Source: Algoriphagus algorifonticola (GTDB taxonomy: Bacteria; Bacteroidota; Bacteroidia; Cytophagales; Cyclobacteriaceae). Taken from it: a stretch of DNA of 57,207 nt. Location of the stretch: positions 1,051 to 58,257 of the forward strand of contig NZ_VLOG01000001.1 of assembly GCF_007655305.1 (NCBI RefSeq). The letters are read 5' to 3'. Below, one piece after another: positions 26,965-35,751 of this stretch; position 1 is the first letter of the stretch; every line of letters begins with the position of its first letter. The translations under genes were made by a program, and so were the position numbers. The notes under the pieces are model-generated. The model had not been told where the DNA came from and did no database searches. It worked only from the letters and a program-made list of their open reading frames with translations.

Positions 26965-28833
26965 CTACTTTATCTCAAAAACAGCCGACTCCCAAGGTCC
27001 AAAGTCCAAGTCAATCTCCGCACCTGTGCCAGTCACACGAAGCATGGTCTTCTTTTTTCCAAACATGACTTCTTTGATCTCCCTCTCTCCTTTTTCCAGA
27101 TTCCATGCTTTTAACAATTCTGAAGAAAGTTTCAAGGTGGTCTTGATCGATTGAAACTCATCGAAGTTGGTCACTACGATCAGCTTTTGACTTTCATCCC
27201 AGCGGGCAAAAGCAAAGGCCTTGTCGGTGTATGCTGGATTTTGGGTTCGGTTGAAGGAATGTAATTCCAAATATTCTCCCATCAAGGCGGGGCTGTTTCG
27301 GGTAAAGTTCAGCACTTCGGAGTAGTAGTTTCGCAGCGCTTTTTCATTATCTGAAAGTTGGCCTCCGTCAAACTTCCCTCCATTCATCCACTTCTGATGT
27401 TGAGGAACCCCAATGTAATCGAAAATGGAGGTTCGGCTGGGTTGCCCAAATCCAGCCATTTCCGCTCCAGGCTCCCCAACTTCCTGCCCGAAATAAATCA
27501 TGGTCGGAGAAGTAGAAACTGTTGCTGAGACCACCATAGCAGGCATGGCCTTCCAAGGATTCCCCGCAAACTCCGGACTGGCGATGCGCTGCTCGTCATG
27601 GTTTTCCAGGAAGTGAAGCATGTGGTGCTCAATATCACAATGGGACTCAAAAATCGCAGGGAGATAATCCGTCGACCCATGCCCGTACATGATGTTTTTC
27701 AGGCTGTCATAGAGCTCTACTTTATCGTAGAGGTAATCCATTTTTCCCTTGAAAAGGTAATCGCGATACAAGGCAGGCTGATAGACCTCTGCCATCAAAA
27801 AAGCATCCGGCCTGGTCTTTTTGATATGGGAGTTCAGGTAGGACCAAAACTCCACCGGGACCATTTCTGCCATGTCGAAGCGAAATCCATCCACTCCTTT
27901 ACCCAACCAAAACTGGGTAATGTCTTTAAACTTTTTCCAAGAATCCGGGACATCCTTTCCCTGCCAGAACTCATAATGCGCTTTCCAATCCAGGGAATCT
28001 GCTTTTGCGGGTAACTCTGGGAAATCCTTGGCACCGTCTGGCTTGATCCCATAATTAATCTTAACCGTCTCGTACCAGTCGTAAAAATCCGGCTGAGCCA
28101 ATCGGGAACCGTTGCCTGTCCATTTGACGGGGTTTTCATCAAACTTTCCGTCTGAAAGAGGATGCTTTTCACCGCCCAAAGGTTGGTAGCCCTTTTTAGG
28201 TTCGGGTACCCGAAAGGCTTCTCCCGGGATATAATAGAAGTTGTTATCTCTGGCATATTCCACAGAAGTGTCATCATCCGCTCCAAAATCACGAACTCCT
28301 TCAGGGTTGTTTTTTCCCTCGTAATAGCGTGACACATGATTGGGTACAATGTCTATGATTACCTTCATTCCATGCTTGTGCGTTCGGGCGATCAGCGCTT
28401 CAAATTCCTCCATACGCTTGGTCACATCCACCGCCAGATCAGGATTGACTTGGTAGTAATCCCGTACGGCATAGGGTGAACCTGCGCGGCCTTTGATCAC
28501 ATCCGGATCATCTGAACTCACACCGATCTCCGGAAAATCCCCGATCACGCCATGATGAGGGACTCCCGTGTACCAGATATGGGACACCCCTAGCTTTTTG
28601 ATTTCTTCCAAAGCGGTATCTGTGAAGTCATTGAACTTCCCTACTCCATTTTCTTCCTTGGTTGCCCAAGGTTTGTTGTTTGTATTGGTATTGCCAAAAA
28701 GTCGGGTAAAAACCTGATAGACAACAATTTTTTGAGAATTCATGGGCTCTTCAGTTAGTGAAGTTGTTTGCTTACAGCTGGTGAAGGCTAGAAACAAGAT
28801 GATAAAGCTAAAAAGAGAACAATAGTATTTCAT
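26965..28833 (-). CDS. GH13 alpha-amylase-family lipoprotein
   Basis: A 622-residue glycoside hydrolase family 13 enzyme. The four conserved regions are present: DIVPNH (region I), GFRFDMAEM with the nucleophile Asp (II), MAEVYQP with the acid/base Glu (III) and ENHDEQR with the third acidic residue (IV). A lipoprotein signal (FTSC, Cys20) suggests an outer-membrane or periplasmic location. It probably cuts alpha-glucan oligosaccharides. It is monocistronic. No susCD genes are near, so it is not in an obvious PUL. Confidence 0.93.
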   Translation of the reverse strand: MKYYCSLFSFIILFLAFTSCKQTTSLTEEPMNSQKIVVYQVFTRLFGNTNTNNKPWATKEENGVGKFNDFTDTALEEIKKLGVSHIWYTGVPHHGVIGDFPEIGVSSDDPDVIKGRAGSPYAVRDYYQVNPDLAVDVTKRMEEFEALIARTHKHGMKVIIDIVPNHVSRYYEGKNNPEGVRDFGADDDTSVEYARDNNFYYIPGEAFRVPEPKKGYQPLGGEKHPLSDGKFDENPVKWTGNGSRLAQPDFYDWYETVKINYGIKPDGAKDFPELPAKADSLDWKAHYEFWQGKDVPDSWKKFKDITQFWLGKGVDGFRFDMAEMVPVEFWSYLNSHIKKTRPDAFLMAEVYQPALYRDYLFKGKMDYLYDKVELYDSLKNIMYGHGSTDYLPAIFESHCDIEHHMLHFLENHDEQRIASPEFAGNPWKAMPAMVVSATVSTSPTMIYFGQEVGEPGAEMAGFGQPSRTSIFDYIGVPQHQKWMNGGKFDGGQLSDNEKALRNYYSEVLNFTRNSPALMGEYLELHSFNRTQNPAYTDKAFAFARWDESQKLIVVTNFDEFQSIKTTLKLSSELLKAWNLEKGEREIKEVMFGKKKTMLRVTGTGAEIDLDFGPWESAVFEIK

Positions 28834-28911
28834 AAAATTAATAAAAGAAGTCCGAGGGTGACCTTTGGTAGGGGCTTGTGGTGAAATTAATACAATAAAT
28901 TTGTCTTCTTA

Positions 28912-29802
28912 TTACCAGTCCACAAATGAAATACCCAATCCAATGGTAGTCTGCCGATGATTGTAATCAATCATGGTTTCCCCATATCCATCAAAAATCT
29001 GGAAGTGCCCTCTAAGATTTGCGCGAATAGGAAACACATAATTTAGTTGAGCACTTCCACGGTTATTCTTTATAGAAAGGGAGTTGGTAGTAATAAGGTA
29101 AATGCTGTGGTTTCCAAAGGTATAAATTACGTTTGCCTCAGCCCTACCAATAAAATCAGATATCAGTGGATTTTCATCCTCCTCATCAGGAAGCCTTACC
29201 CAAGGCCTAAAAACCAAGATCCAATTGCCTCGTTCCAAGCCGGCATGAAAAATTATCCTATTCCAACTTCGGGACCTAGGGAGATCCCTTCCATTGGATT
29301 GGTGATTCATGGAGATTCCCAAAGTTCTGGCATCAAATCCAAGTATTTTAGCTCGGATACCAAAGTTCAACATGAGCTCCGGCTCATAATTTAACTCACG
29401 GAATGGTCTGGAAATACTGGTGTTGTAGATTTGCCAATGTGCTCGCTGGGTGTATGCCAGCCAAAGGTCACCATGACCCCAAAAGATGGATTGTAACACC
29501 TTAGTTTTAAAGCTTAGTTGAAACTTCGCTTCGTAGTTATTATAGTCCGTAGGAGTAGGGACTGTATAATTTGGATTTTCACTTTGAGGTTGTTTGTTTG
29601 GATTACTCGACCATCTTCCAGCTGTAATATAAAACGGCTTATAAGACGTCAATCTGAAAGTCCCTTTTTGAAATTCGGGTTCCAGCTCCCATCTTTCAGC
29701 TAAAGATTTTGAAATGATTTTATCATTTCTATAAAGTACATTTTGGGCAAAATTACTTGTGCAAAAACAAACAAAACCTATTAAAAGAACCCATCTCTTC
29801 AT
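28912..29802 (-). CDS. pldA: outer membrane phospholipase A (OMPLA)
   Basis: A 296-residue OMPLA with a signal peptide (about 1-19) and a 12-strand-like barrel with aromatic-rich strands. The catalytic triad is visible: His167 and Ser169 in MNHQSNG, and Asn181 in SRSWNR. The Ser-to-Asn spacing of 12 equals that of E. coli OMPLA (Ser144, Asn156). It should hydrolyse phospholipids misplaced in the outer leaflet, as a Ca2+-dependent dimer. Confidence 0.93.
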   Translation of the reverse strand: MKRWVLLIGFVCFCTSNFAQNVLYRNDKIISKSLAERWELEPEFQKGTFRLTSYKPFYITAGRWSSNPNKQPQSENPNYTVPTPTDYNNYEAKFQLSFKTKVLQSIFWGHGDLWLAYTQRAHWQIYNTSISRPFRELNYEPELMLNFGIRAKILGFDARTLGISMNHQSNGRDLPRSRSWNRIIFHAGLERGNWILVFRPWVRLPDEEDENPLISDFIGRAEANVIYTFGNHSIYLITTNSLSIKNNRGSAQLNYVFPIRANLRGHFQIFDGYGETMIDYNHRQTTIGLGISFVDW

Positions 29803-29867
29803 TTCCTTTTCGATTATTGTAGATAGATCGATAACCCAAATTCGAAGAAAAACACCATTTCACAAAT

Positions 29868-31160
29868 TCACTGACGGGTTAACCGGTATAGTAAAATCGT
29901 ATTTCTTTTGATCAGATCAGGGAACTGTCTCATATTGATGGTTTCTCCCGGGGCATGGGCACCTGATCCTGAAGCTCCCAAACCATCCAATCCTGGTAAA
30001 ATATCAGCCACATAAGCTATGTCAGCAGCACCTCTGCTTCCTGGATCACCAGGTTTCACTTCGCCAAATCCCATATCCAAACTCACCTGGTTAAGTACAG
30101 TAGCCAATTCGTAGTTTTCTTCCCTTGGGCTCATGGAGGGAATGCCATCTCGGAAGGTAATCTCAGCATCGGTTTGATTGAGGTTTCGATCGACGATTTC
30201 CTGCATTTTGGCACGTGTTCGTTCTTTTTGTTTTTCACCCAAAAAGCGTAGATCTCCGGTTACCAAAGCCTCTCGTGCAACGATGTTGGTTTTGCCCAAA
30301 GCTTCTCCTTTTCCAGTTTCTGAATTATAGGAAATATCCGATCCCCCTATGATCTGTCCAGGATTAAAGGTCAGATACTGCTCTCCTGCAAGCTCTTTTT
30401 GAAATTCAGTCAAAATTCTGGCAGCCTCATAAATGGCTCCGTATCCAACTCCTTCACGAAAAACCCCGCTGGAGTGGCTTTGACGGCCTGTAGTCTTCAA
30501 GGTCCATCCGCTGGAACCTCTTCTAGCTACTGTCACAGAGTTGAAACCCTGGGCTGTTTCGTAGCCTAAAGCGATATCATGAGATTTAGATCGCTCGATA
30601 AAGTCCCTGCGGGAAAGCTCATTGTCACCCGAACTCTCCTCATCCCCCATAAAATACACGGTGATGGTTCGATCATCCAAAAGTCCGAGTTCATGAAGCG
30701 CTTTTAAGCTCGCAAAAACGAGCACATCCCCTCCTTTCATATCATTAGCACCCTGCCCAGTCGCAGTGCTGTCATTCAGCCAGGTAAAAGGTGTAAAAGG
30801 CATATCCTTTTCAAAAACTGTATCGATATGCCCAATCAGGAAAAGCTTTTTGCCTTTAGTTCCCTTTCGGGTAGCCACAAAATGCCCGGCACGGTTCACT
30901 TCTGCAGGAACTTCCACCCATTCAGTTTCAAAGCCGATTTTTTCAAATTCACGGGCGAAAACACGGCCTACTTCTCGCACGCCTTCTTTATTGAGCGAGC
31001 CGGAATTAATGTTTAATACCTCTTCCAGCAAAGCAACGGTCTCTTGGTAGTTTTTGTCAACCAGTTCCAGAAGCTTTTTCTCCTCTTTACTGAGTTTTTG
31101 TTGAGCAAATGTCAGAAAAGGCAGAATGGCCAAGATGATGATAAAAGCAGATTTTTTCAT
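29868..31160 (-). CDS. secreted M20 peptidase (carboxypeptidase G2/ACY1 type)
   Basis: A 430-residue M20 metallopeptidase with a signal peptide (start MKKSAFIIILAILPF, cleavage near FAQQ). Metal-ligand motifs are LIGHIDTV, GANDMKGGD and MGDEESSGD, and the end has GASGSGAHAPGE. It resembles glutamate carboxypeptidase-type enzymes rather than the M20D pair at 5525-8495. ATG 31160 was chosen since the longer frame from 31196 puts 12 residues before the signal peptide. Substrate: a C-terminal amino acid amide or peptide, unknown. Confidence 0.9.
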   Translation of the reverse strand: MKKSAFIIILAILPFLTFAQQKLSKEEKKLLELVDKNYQETVALLEEVLNINSGSLNKEGVREVGRVFAREFEKIGFETEWVEVPAEVNRAGHFVATRKGTKGKKLFLIGHIDTVFEKDMPFTPFTWLNDSTATGQGANDMKGGDVLVFASLKALHELGLLDDRTITVYFMGDEESSGDNELSRRDFIERSKSHDIALGYETAQGFNSVTVARRGSSGWTLKTTGRQSHSSGVFREGVGYGAIYEAARILTEFQKELAGEQYLTFNPGQIIGGSDISYNSETGKGEALGKTNIVAREALVTGDLRFLGEKQKERTRAKMQEIVDRNLNQTDAEITFRDGIPSMSPREENYELATVLNQVSLDMGFGEVKPGDPGSRGAADIAYVADILPGLDGLGASGSGAHAPGETINMRQFPDLIKRNTILLYRLTRQ

Positions 31161-31237
31161 AGGTGGAAAAATAGGGGAAATTATGAGTTGGGGCAAGATT
31201 TAATATTTAATCCTAAATCATTTTTGGAAGGGATTTA

Positions 31238-31492
31238 ATACAGATCGTGCCGTTGGCACTCTGAATAGGACCACGCCACCAATTGCCCAGGATTGAATTC
31301 TGGCCTGCCTGCCGAAGGCAGGGCTACTAAAAGAAATGCCTATGGCATTAATTCCTCAAAGGTTTCAAGACCTACTCAAAGTAATTTCTTGCCTAAGCAC
31401 CAACGGTGCGTTCTTTATTAACCCCAAATTCAATTTGGGGTCCTAATAAAATATACCAACCCAGAGCCCCAACGGGGCGATCTGTATTGTAC
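31238..31492. repeat. cluster of REP-like palindromes with stem covariation
   Basis: Six palindromes lie in the gap 31161-31647. Three are copies of one element: 31247-31259 (GTGCC-GTT-GGCAC, inverted orientation), 31397-31409 (GCACC-AAC-GGTGC) and 31466-31478 (GCCCC-AAC-GGGGC). Their flanks also match (AATACAGATCG on one side, CTCTG on the other, reversed for the first). The stems differ by paired changes. Others are CCTGCCT/AGGCAGG (31304-31322), AATGCC/GGCATT (31335-31349) and a perfect 10-bp pair at 31421-31441. This fits REP sequences mobilised by RAYT transposases; no RAYT gene is in the window. Confidence 0.7.
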
Positions 31493-31647
31493 ATCAAATA
31501 TTAAAGCATTCCCAGCAAAGCAAAAGGAACGATTTGATCAGCACCGCGCATAAGAAGCTAAGATTAAATTCAAATTTTTTCTATTTTCGAATCAAACCAA
31601 GTCCTCAAAACTTCGTTACTTCAAGAAAATCACCAAAAATCATATTT

Positions 31648-32079
31648 ATGAAAACCCTGTTTGCAAGTCTTTTCCTTATCCTTTTTACCTCTCTTTCTCT
31701 TCAAGCACAAAATGCAGATGCAATTTTGGGTGTTTGGAACAATACGGAAAAAGACGCTAGAATTGAGATCTATAAGGAGAATGGTAAATATTTTGGCAAA
31801 ATCGTATGGCTTAAAGAGCCTACCGAAAATGGAAAACCCAAGCTGGATAAAAACAATGCAGATAAGTCCTTGAGAAACCAACCAGTCATGGGGATGAAAC
31901 TTTTAAAAGGATTTGTTTACGACGATGGATCTTGGGAAGATGGGACGATTTATGATCCCAAAAATGGCAAAACCTATTCCTGCGTAATGAACTTGAAAAA
32001 CCTGGAAGTTCTGGAAGTGAGGGGATATGTTGGGTTTTCTATGCTCGGAAGAACCGTAGAGTGGACTAAGCAAAAATAG
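31648..32079 (+). CDS. DUF2147 family secreted protein
   Basis: A 143-residue protein with a signal peptide (about 1-20, ending LQAQ) and a single DUF2147 domain: ILGVWNNTEKDARIEIY at the start, GKIVWLK, the YDPKNGKTYSC segment and a VRGYVGFSMLGRTVEW end. The family is beta-rich, exported, and of unknown function. The ATG at 31648 was chosen over a longer frame from 31534 because the signal peptide starts there. Confidence 0.88.
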   Translation: MKTLFASLFLILFTSLSLQAQNADAILGVWNNTEKDARIEIYKENGKYFGKIVWLKEPTENGKPKLDKNNADKSLRNQPVMGMKLLKGFVYDDGSWEDGTIYDPKNGKTYSCVMNLKNLEVLEVRGYVGFSMLGRTVEWTKQK

Positions 32080-32162
32080 TCTTTCCTCCTCATCCCTTTT
32101 TAAATTTAACTCTGTTTTCACCAAAAAATTGGCTAAACTTAGGTTGAATAAACCTATTGTAA

Positions 32163-33869
32163 ATGGCCAATTTTAATATCGATGCAGACAAAACCCTGAC
32201 CTATGACGCCATTGTCATCGGTTCGGGAATCAGCGGAGGCTGGGCTGCAAAAGAACTTTGCGAAGCCGGTCTCAAAACCCTCGTATTAGAGCGGGGACGT
32301 ATCGTGGAGCATGTGGTGGACTACCCCACTATGACCTTAGACCCTTGGGAGCATGAGCTTCGGGGAGGCTTGACTCCAGAGCAAAAAGCTAAACACCCCA
32401 AAGGCGGAAGATCCGGATTTATCGGAGCTTTCAACGAGCATTTCCATGCTAATGACCTCGAAAATCCCTACACCGAAGTCAAGCCTTTCATGTGGGTCAG
32501 AGCTCATCAAATGGGCGGTAGATCTTTGCTTTGGGGTAAGCAAACCTATCGATGGTCTGACTTGGACTTTGAGGCTAATGCCAGAGACGGGCATGGGGTA
32601 GATTGGCCGATTCGGTACAAGGATCTTGAACCTTGGTATACTCATGTTGAGAAATTCGCTGGAATCAGTGGGGAAGCTTTGGGACTGCCTCAACTTCCGG
32701 ATTCCCATTTTTTACCTCCTATGGAATTGAATTGTGTAGAAAAACACGTCAAGGAGCGAATTGAAAAGGATTTCAAGGGAAGAAACATGATCATTGGTCG
32801 GGTTGCCCACTTGACAGAACCCTTGAATGGTAGAGGAAAGTGTCAGTTCAGAAACCGATGCGACAGGGGTTGTCCTTACGGGGCCTATTTTTCCAGTAAT
32901 GCGGTTACTCTCCCTGCAGCTAATGCAACAGGTAACCTAACCATTCGGCCTTTTTCCATTGTGCAGTCCGTCGTTTATGATGAGCAAAAAGGAAAAGCTT
33001 CAGGTGTAAGAATCATTGATGCGGAAACAAGCGAAGAAATTGTGTACAAGGCTAAAATCATTTTTGTCAATGCCTCTACCTTAAGCACCACCCAGATTTT
33101 GATGAACTCTACTTCTAATCGTTTTCCAAATGGCTTGGGAAATGACAGCGGAGAACTCGGACACAACTTGATGGATCATACTTATCGAGTCGGTGCCATG
33201 GGGACTGTGGAAGGTTTTGAAGATCAATATTACAAAGGCCGGAGACCCAACGGAATTTACATTCCCCGCTACGTTAACCTCAAAGATGGCCCTCAATCCG
33301 ACAAGTTTGTGCGAGGATTTGGTTTCCAAGGTGGCGGAGGAAGATCCGGATGGGGAGCAGGAAGCAATCAGGAGGATTTTGGAGGGGATTTTAAAGACGG
33401 CTTGATGAAACCCGGTCCTTGGGAGTTTTTTATCACAGGCTTTTCAGAATGTCTTCCTTATCATGAAAATCAAGTCTATCTCAATAAAGATGTCTTGGAT
33501 AAATGGGGGCAACCGACCCTATCCATCGATGCGGAATGGAAAGCCAACGAACTGGCTCTCAATGATCAGGCACGTCAGGATGCCAGGGAAATGCTGGAAA
33601 GGGCAGGTCTAAAGGATATTATGGAATTTGACAACAAGCACGAAATGGGTTTTGGAATCCATGAAATGGGTACAGCCCGAATGGGAAGAGATCCCAAAAC
33701 GTCGGTGCTAAATGGAAATAATCAGGTGCATGGCTGTGAGAATGTCTTTGTCACTGACGGGGCATGTATGACTTCTTCCTCCTGCGTCAATCCATCCCTG
33801 ACCTACATGGCACTCACGGCGAGAGCCGCCAATCATGCCGTATCTGAACTCAAAAAACTCAACCTCTAA
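32163..33869 (+). CDS. GMC family FAD-dependent oxidoreductase
   Basis: A 568-residue GMC oxidoreductase. The FAD-binding motif GSGISGG is near residue 21, and the C-terminal HEMGTARMG and the CVNPSLTYMALTARA segment carry the conserved His/Asn active-site region. The type is that of gluconate 2-dehydrogenase or related large subunits. It is followed 3 bp later by the small-subunit gene, so the pair probably forms a periplasmic or membrane-linked sugar/polyol dehydrogenase. No own signal peptide is seen; it may be exported with the Tat-bearing small subunit (inferred). Confidence 0.92.
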   Translation: MANFNIDADKTLTYDAIVIGSGISGGWAAKELCEAGLKTLVLERGRIVEHVVDYPTMTLDPWEHELRGGLTPEQKAKHPKGGRSGFIGAFNEHFHANDLENPYTEVKPFMWVRAHQMGGRSLLWGKQTYRWSDLDFEANARDGHGVDWPIRYKDLEPWYTHVEKFAGISGEALGLPQLPDSHFLPPMELNCVEKHVKERIEKDFKGRNMIIGRVAHLTEPLNGRGKCQFRNRCDRGCPYGAYFSSNAVTLPAANATGNLTIRPFSIVQSVVYDEQKGKASGVRIIDAETSEEIVYKAKIIFVNASTLSTTQILMNSTSNRFPNGLGNDSGELGHNLMDHTYRVGAMGTVEGFEDQYYKGRRPNGIYIPRYVNLKDGPQSDKFVRGFGFQGGGGRSGWGAGSNQEDFGGDFKDGLMKPGPWEFFITGFSECLPYHENQVYLNKDVLDKWGQPTLSIDAEWKANELALNDQARQDAREMLERAGLKDIMEFDNKHEMGFGIHEMGTARMGRDPKTSVLNGNNQVHGCENVFVTDGACMTSSSCVNPSLTYMALTARAANHAVSELKKLNL

Positions 33870-33872
33870 GCC

Positions 33873-34466
33873 ATGAATAGACGCGACGCAATCAAAAAAT
33901 CAGCTTTGGCACTGGGAACAGCAGCCGGTGCTCCGACCTTGCTCAGCTTACTTCAGGCTTGTGCCAAAACAGATCGATTGACTTGGACTCCTCAATTTTT
34001 GAGTGAAGATCAAGCCAGATTTATATCTTCTTTCGTGGATTTCCTTTTACCAAAAACTGAAACTCCGGGAGGATTAGATGTGAAGGCAGATGTATTTATA
34101 GATCTGATGTATGCTAAAACTTATGATGAAGCAGGGCAAAATCAGGTTGTTGCGGACATTGAAAAATTCAATGCCGATTGCAAGACAGAATATGGTAAAG
34201 TCTTTGCTGAACTTTCGACAGAAGACAAAGCAAATTGCTTCAAAGAGCATGAGGCAAATTCTCCAAAATTCCCTAAAACTGTTTGGGGAGGTGCGGTGGG
34301 ACCTCGTGAACCAGTGGGATTCTACCGAGGATTGAAATCTACTGTACTTTGGGCTTATTTCAGTTCGGAAGAGATTGGTAAAAATGTCCTGAGCTATGAT
34401 CCAATCCCTGGAGAATACCGAGGATGTATGCCTCTATCAGAGGTAGGGAATATTTGGAGCTTGTAG
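33873..34466 (+). CDS. gluconate 2-dehydrogenase subunit 3 family protein (Tat signal)
   Basis: A 197-residue small subunit of the gluconate 2-dehydrogenase subunit 3 family. It begins with a twin-arginine-like signal (NRRDAIKKSALALGTA) and has FISSFVDFLLPKTETPGG, the family hallmark (phase of FLLP-x-T-x-T-PG). It accompanies the GMC subunit 3 bp upstream. The likely role is to help export, fold or anchor the flavoprotein. Confidence 0.9.
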   Translation: MNRRDAIKKSALALGTAAGAPTLLSLLQACAKTDRLTWTPQFLSEDQARFISSFVDFLLPKTETPGGLDVKADVFIDLMYAKTYDEAGQNQVVADIEKFNADCKTEYGKVFAELSTEDKANCFKEHEANSPKFPKTVWGGAVGPREPVGFYRGLKSTVLWAYFSSEEIGKNVLSYDPIPGEYRGCMPLSEVGNIWSL

Positions 34467-34493
34467 GATTTTAAAGAACCGTAAAACTCCCAT

Positions 34494-34528
34494 AAACAAA
34501 AAAAGGCAAGGTCAACAAACCTTGCCTT
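34494..34528 (-). terminator. intrinsic terminator (minus strand, partly bidirectional)
   Basis: A perfect 10-bp stem AAGGCAAGGT/ACCTTGCCTT (34503-34512 with 34519-34528). The A run at 34498-34504 gives a T run on the minus strand, so it best ends the Met-rich gene at 34750-35658 beyond repeat R2. It may also end the GMC operon arriving on the plus strand. Confidence 0.75.
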
Positions 34529-34547
34529 CTGTATTAATTTTTATGGA

Positions 34548-34743
34548 TATCCGCTTTCTTACAAGTATTGACAAAAATACAGCTTATTGTCTGCTGAAAG
34601 GATCAGAATCCGGAAGCTTCGCCTGCCAGGCCGTGGCTGGGTCTTCGGTCATGGGTCGCCCGTGCTGAGCGAAGTCGAAGCATCCAGCCAGTCAAACAAA
34701 GAAAACATGGTAAGTAGCAAGATTGCGGATAATCTGATATTTT
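34548..34743. repeat. R2 dispersed intergenic repeat, copy 2
   Basis: Second copy of the repeat at 7034-7203, again lying just after the stop of a minus-strand gene and before its terminator. It carries an extra piece reading GTGCTGAGCGAAGTCGAAGC (about 34661-34680), which the first copy lacks. Small indels shift the reading frames between the copies. Confidence 0.7.
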
Positions 34744-34749
34744 AATTTC

Positions 34750-35658
34750 CTATTTATTTGAAAAAACCATTTCAGCCTTCATTTTCATAGGAATTCGCAT
34801 TCCATCGGGCATTTGCGGATTTCCTTCCATTATTGTGGTACCTTCCACCTCTTGAGACACTTTTGCTTCATATACCCAGCCGGTTTTTTTGTCCACTAAA
34901 ATGTCAGATTTAACCTTACCATTCATTTCAGAGCGAACACTCATTCCTTGCATCTCCATGGGAACTGGGTTACTGCTTAGGCTTGCTTCTCCCGAAATTC
35001 TGTGGTGAGCATCATCCGAACCCAGATAGGTATATTGGGTATTGACCAAAGCATTGATGGAAGAATTAAGCTCACTTTCAATGTTCCAATTATCCCCCAC
35101 TGCTACTTGCTGAGCTGGATAAATAGCCAAAATCATTTCAAGGTTTCCTCTTAGGCTTTCTTCTCCAAAAGTCCCTGAAACTTGCTCCTTCATTTGCTCC
35201 ATTTGCTCTTGGCTCATTCCAGGAAAATCAGTAAACATCTTTTCATATAGATTTTCAAAACCACTCATTTCCTGAATCCTTCCCAATTGATTCATTTTCA
35301 CGTTGAAGGGTACTCCCACTATGTTGGTAAACATCTTGGACATAGGATTAGAGTCATCTCCGCTTTTCAGGCTCATCCCTCCCATTGGCATTTTCATATC
35401 CATTTCCATGGAATTGTACTGTACTTCCATGTCATAGACTCCATCTTTGAAGTCAACTACTTTGAAACTTAATTCCCCGATCAAATTCATTTCGATATCC
35501 ATTTCCATCCCCTGCACATTTTGGGCAATTGACATGGAAGTATTGGACTTTTGGAAGTAAGTTTCATTTACCTCCAAGTTTAATCGTAGATCAGTTTTCT
35601 GTGCAAAAGCAGCTAGAAAAAACAAATACAAGAAAAAAGAAAAGAAGAGCTTTTTCAT
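34750..35658 (-). CDS. secreted Met-rich protein (DUF6263-like)
   Basis: A 302-residue exported protein with a signal peptide (about 1-19, ending FAQ). It resembles DUF6263-type periplasmic proteins of Bacteroidota. A short stretch (residues 84-95) has six Met in twelve residues (MEMDMKMPMGGM), and QEQMEQMKEQ follows later. Met clusters can bind soft metals, but no copper gene is nearby, so this is only a possibility. It is preceded by two tandem R1 leaders and followed by R2. Function unknown. Confidence 0.75.
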   Translation of the reverse strand: MKKLFFSFFLYLFFLAAFAQKTDLRLNLEVNETYFQKSNTSMSIAQNVQGMEMDIEMNLIGELSFKVVDFKDGVYDMEVQYNSMEMDMKMPMGGMSLKSGDDSNPMSKMFTNIVGVPFNVKMNQLGRIQEMSGFENLYEKMFTDFPGMSQEQMEQMKEQVSGTFGEESLRGNLEMILAIYPAQQVAVGDNWNIESELNSSINALVNTQYTYLGSDDAHHRISGEASLSSNPVPMEMQGMSVRSEMNGKVKSDILVDKKTGWVYEAKVSQEVEGTTIMEGNPQMPDGMRIPMKMKAEMVFSNK

Positions 35659-35751
35659 CTGTTTATAATTTGTTTTTCAGTGGTCAGATGGAATCTCGCA
35701 CCACTTATAATCATGCCTGTGTGTGAGGTTTTCCCTCGTGCTCGATTTCAT
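35659..35751 (-). promoter_or_regulatory. R1 structured leader, copy 2 (adjacent to the gene)
   Basis: Read on the minus strand, P1 pairs AATC-GA-GCAC with GTGC-GA-GATT (35738-35747 with 35692-35701), two 4-bp helices around a tandem G-A/G-A mismatch. P2 is GAGG/CCTC (35725-35728 with 35734-35737). CATCTG/CAGATG (35656-35661 with 35685-35690) pairs the start codon of the 34750-35658 gene. A short frame at 35751-35677 (24 residues, with RENLTH) is present. See copies at 6815-6922 and 35752-35844. Confidence 0.5.

Noticed and set aside
31534..31647. N-terminal extension of the DUF2147 protein
   Set aside because: It would put 38 residues before a normal signal peptide.
7034..34743. R2 as a coding sequence
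   Set aside because: One-base indels shift the frame between the copies and no common frame stays open.
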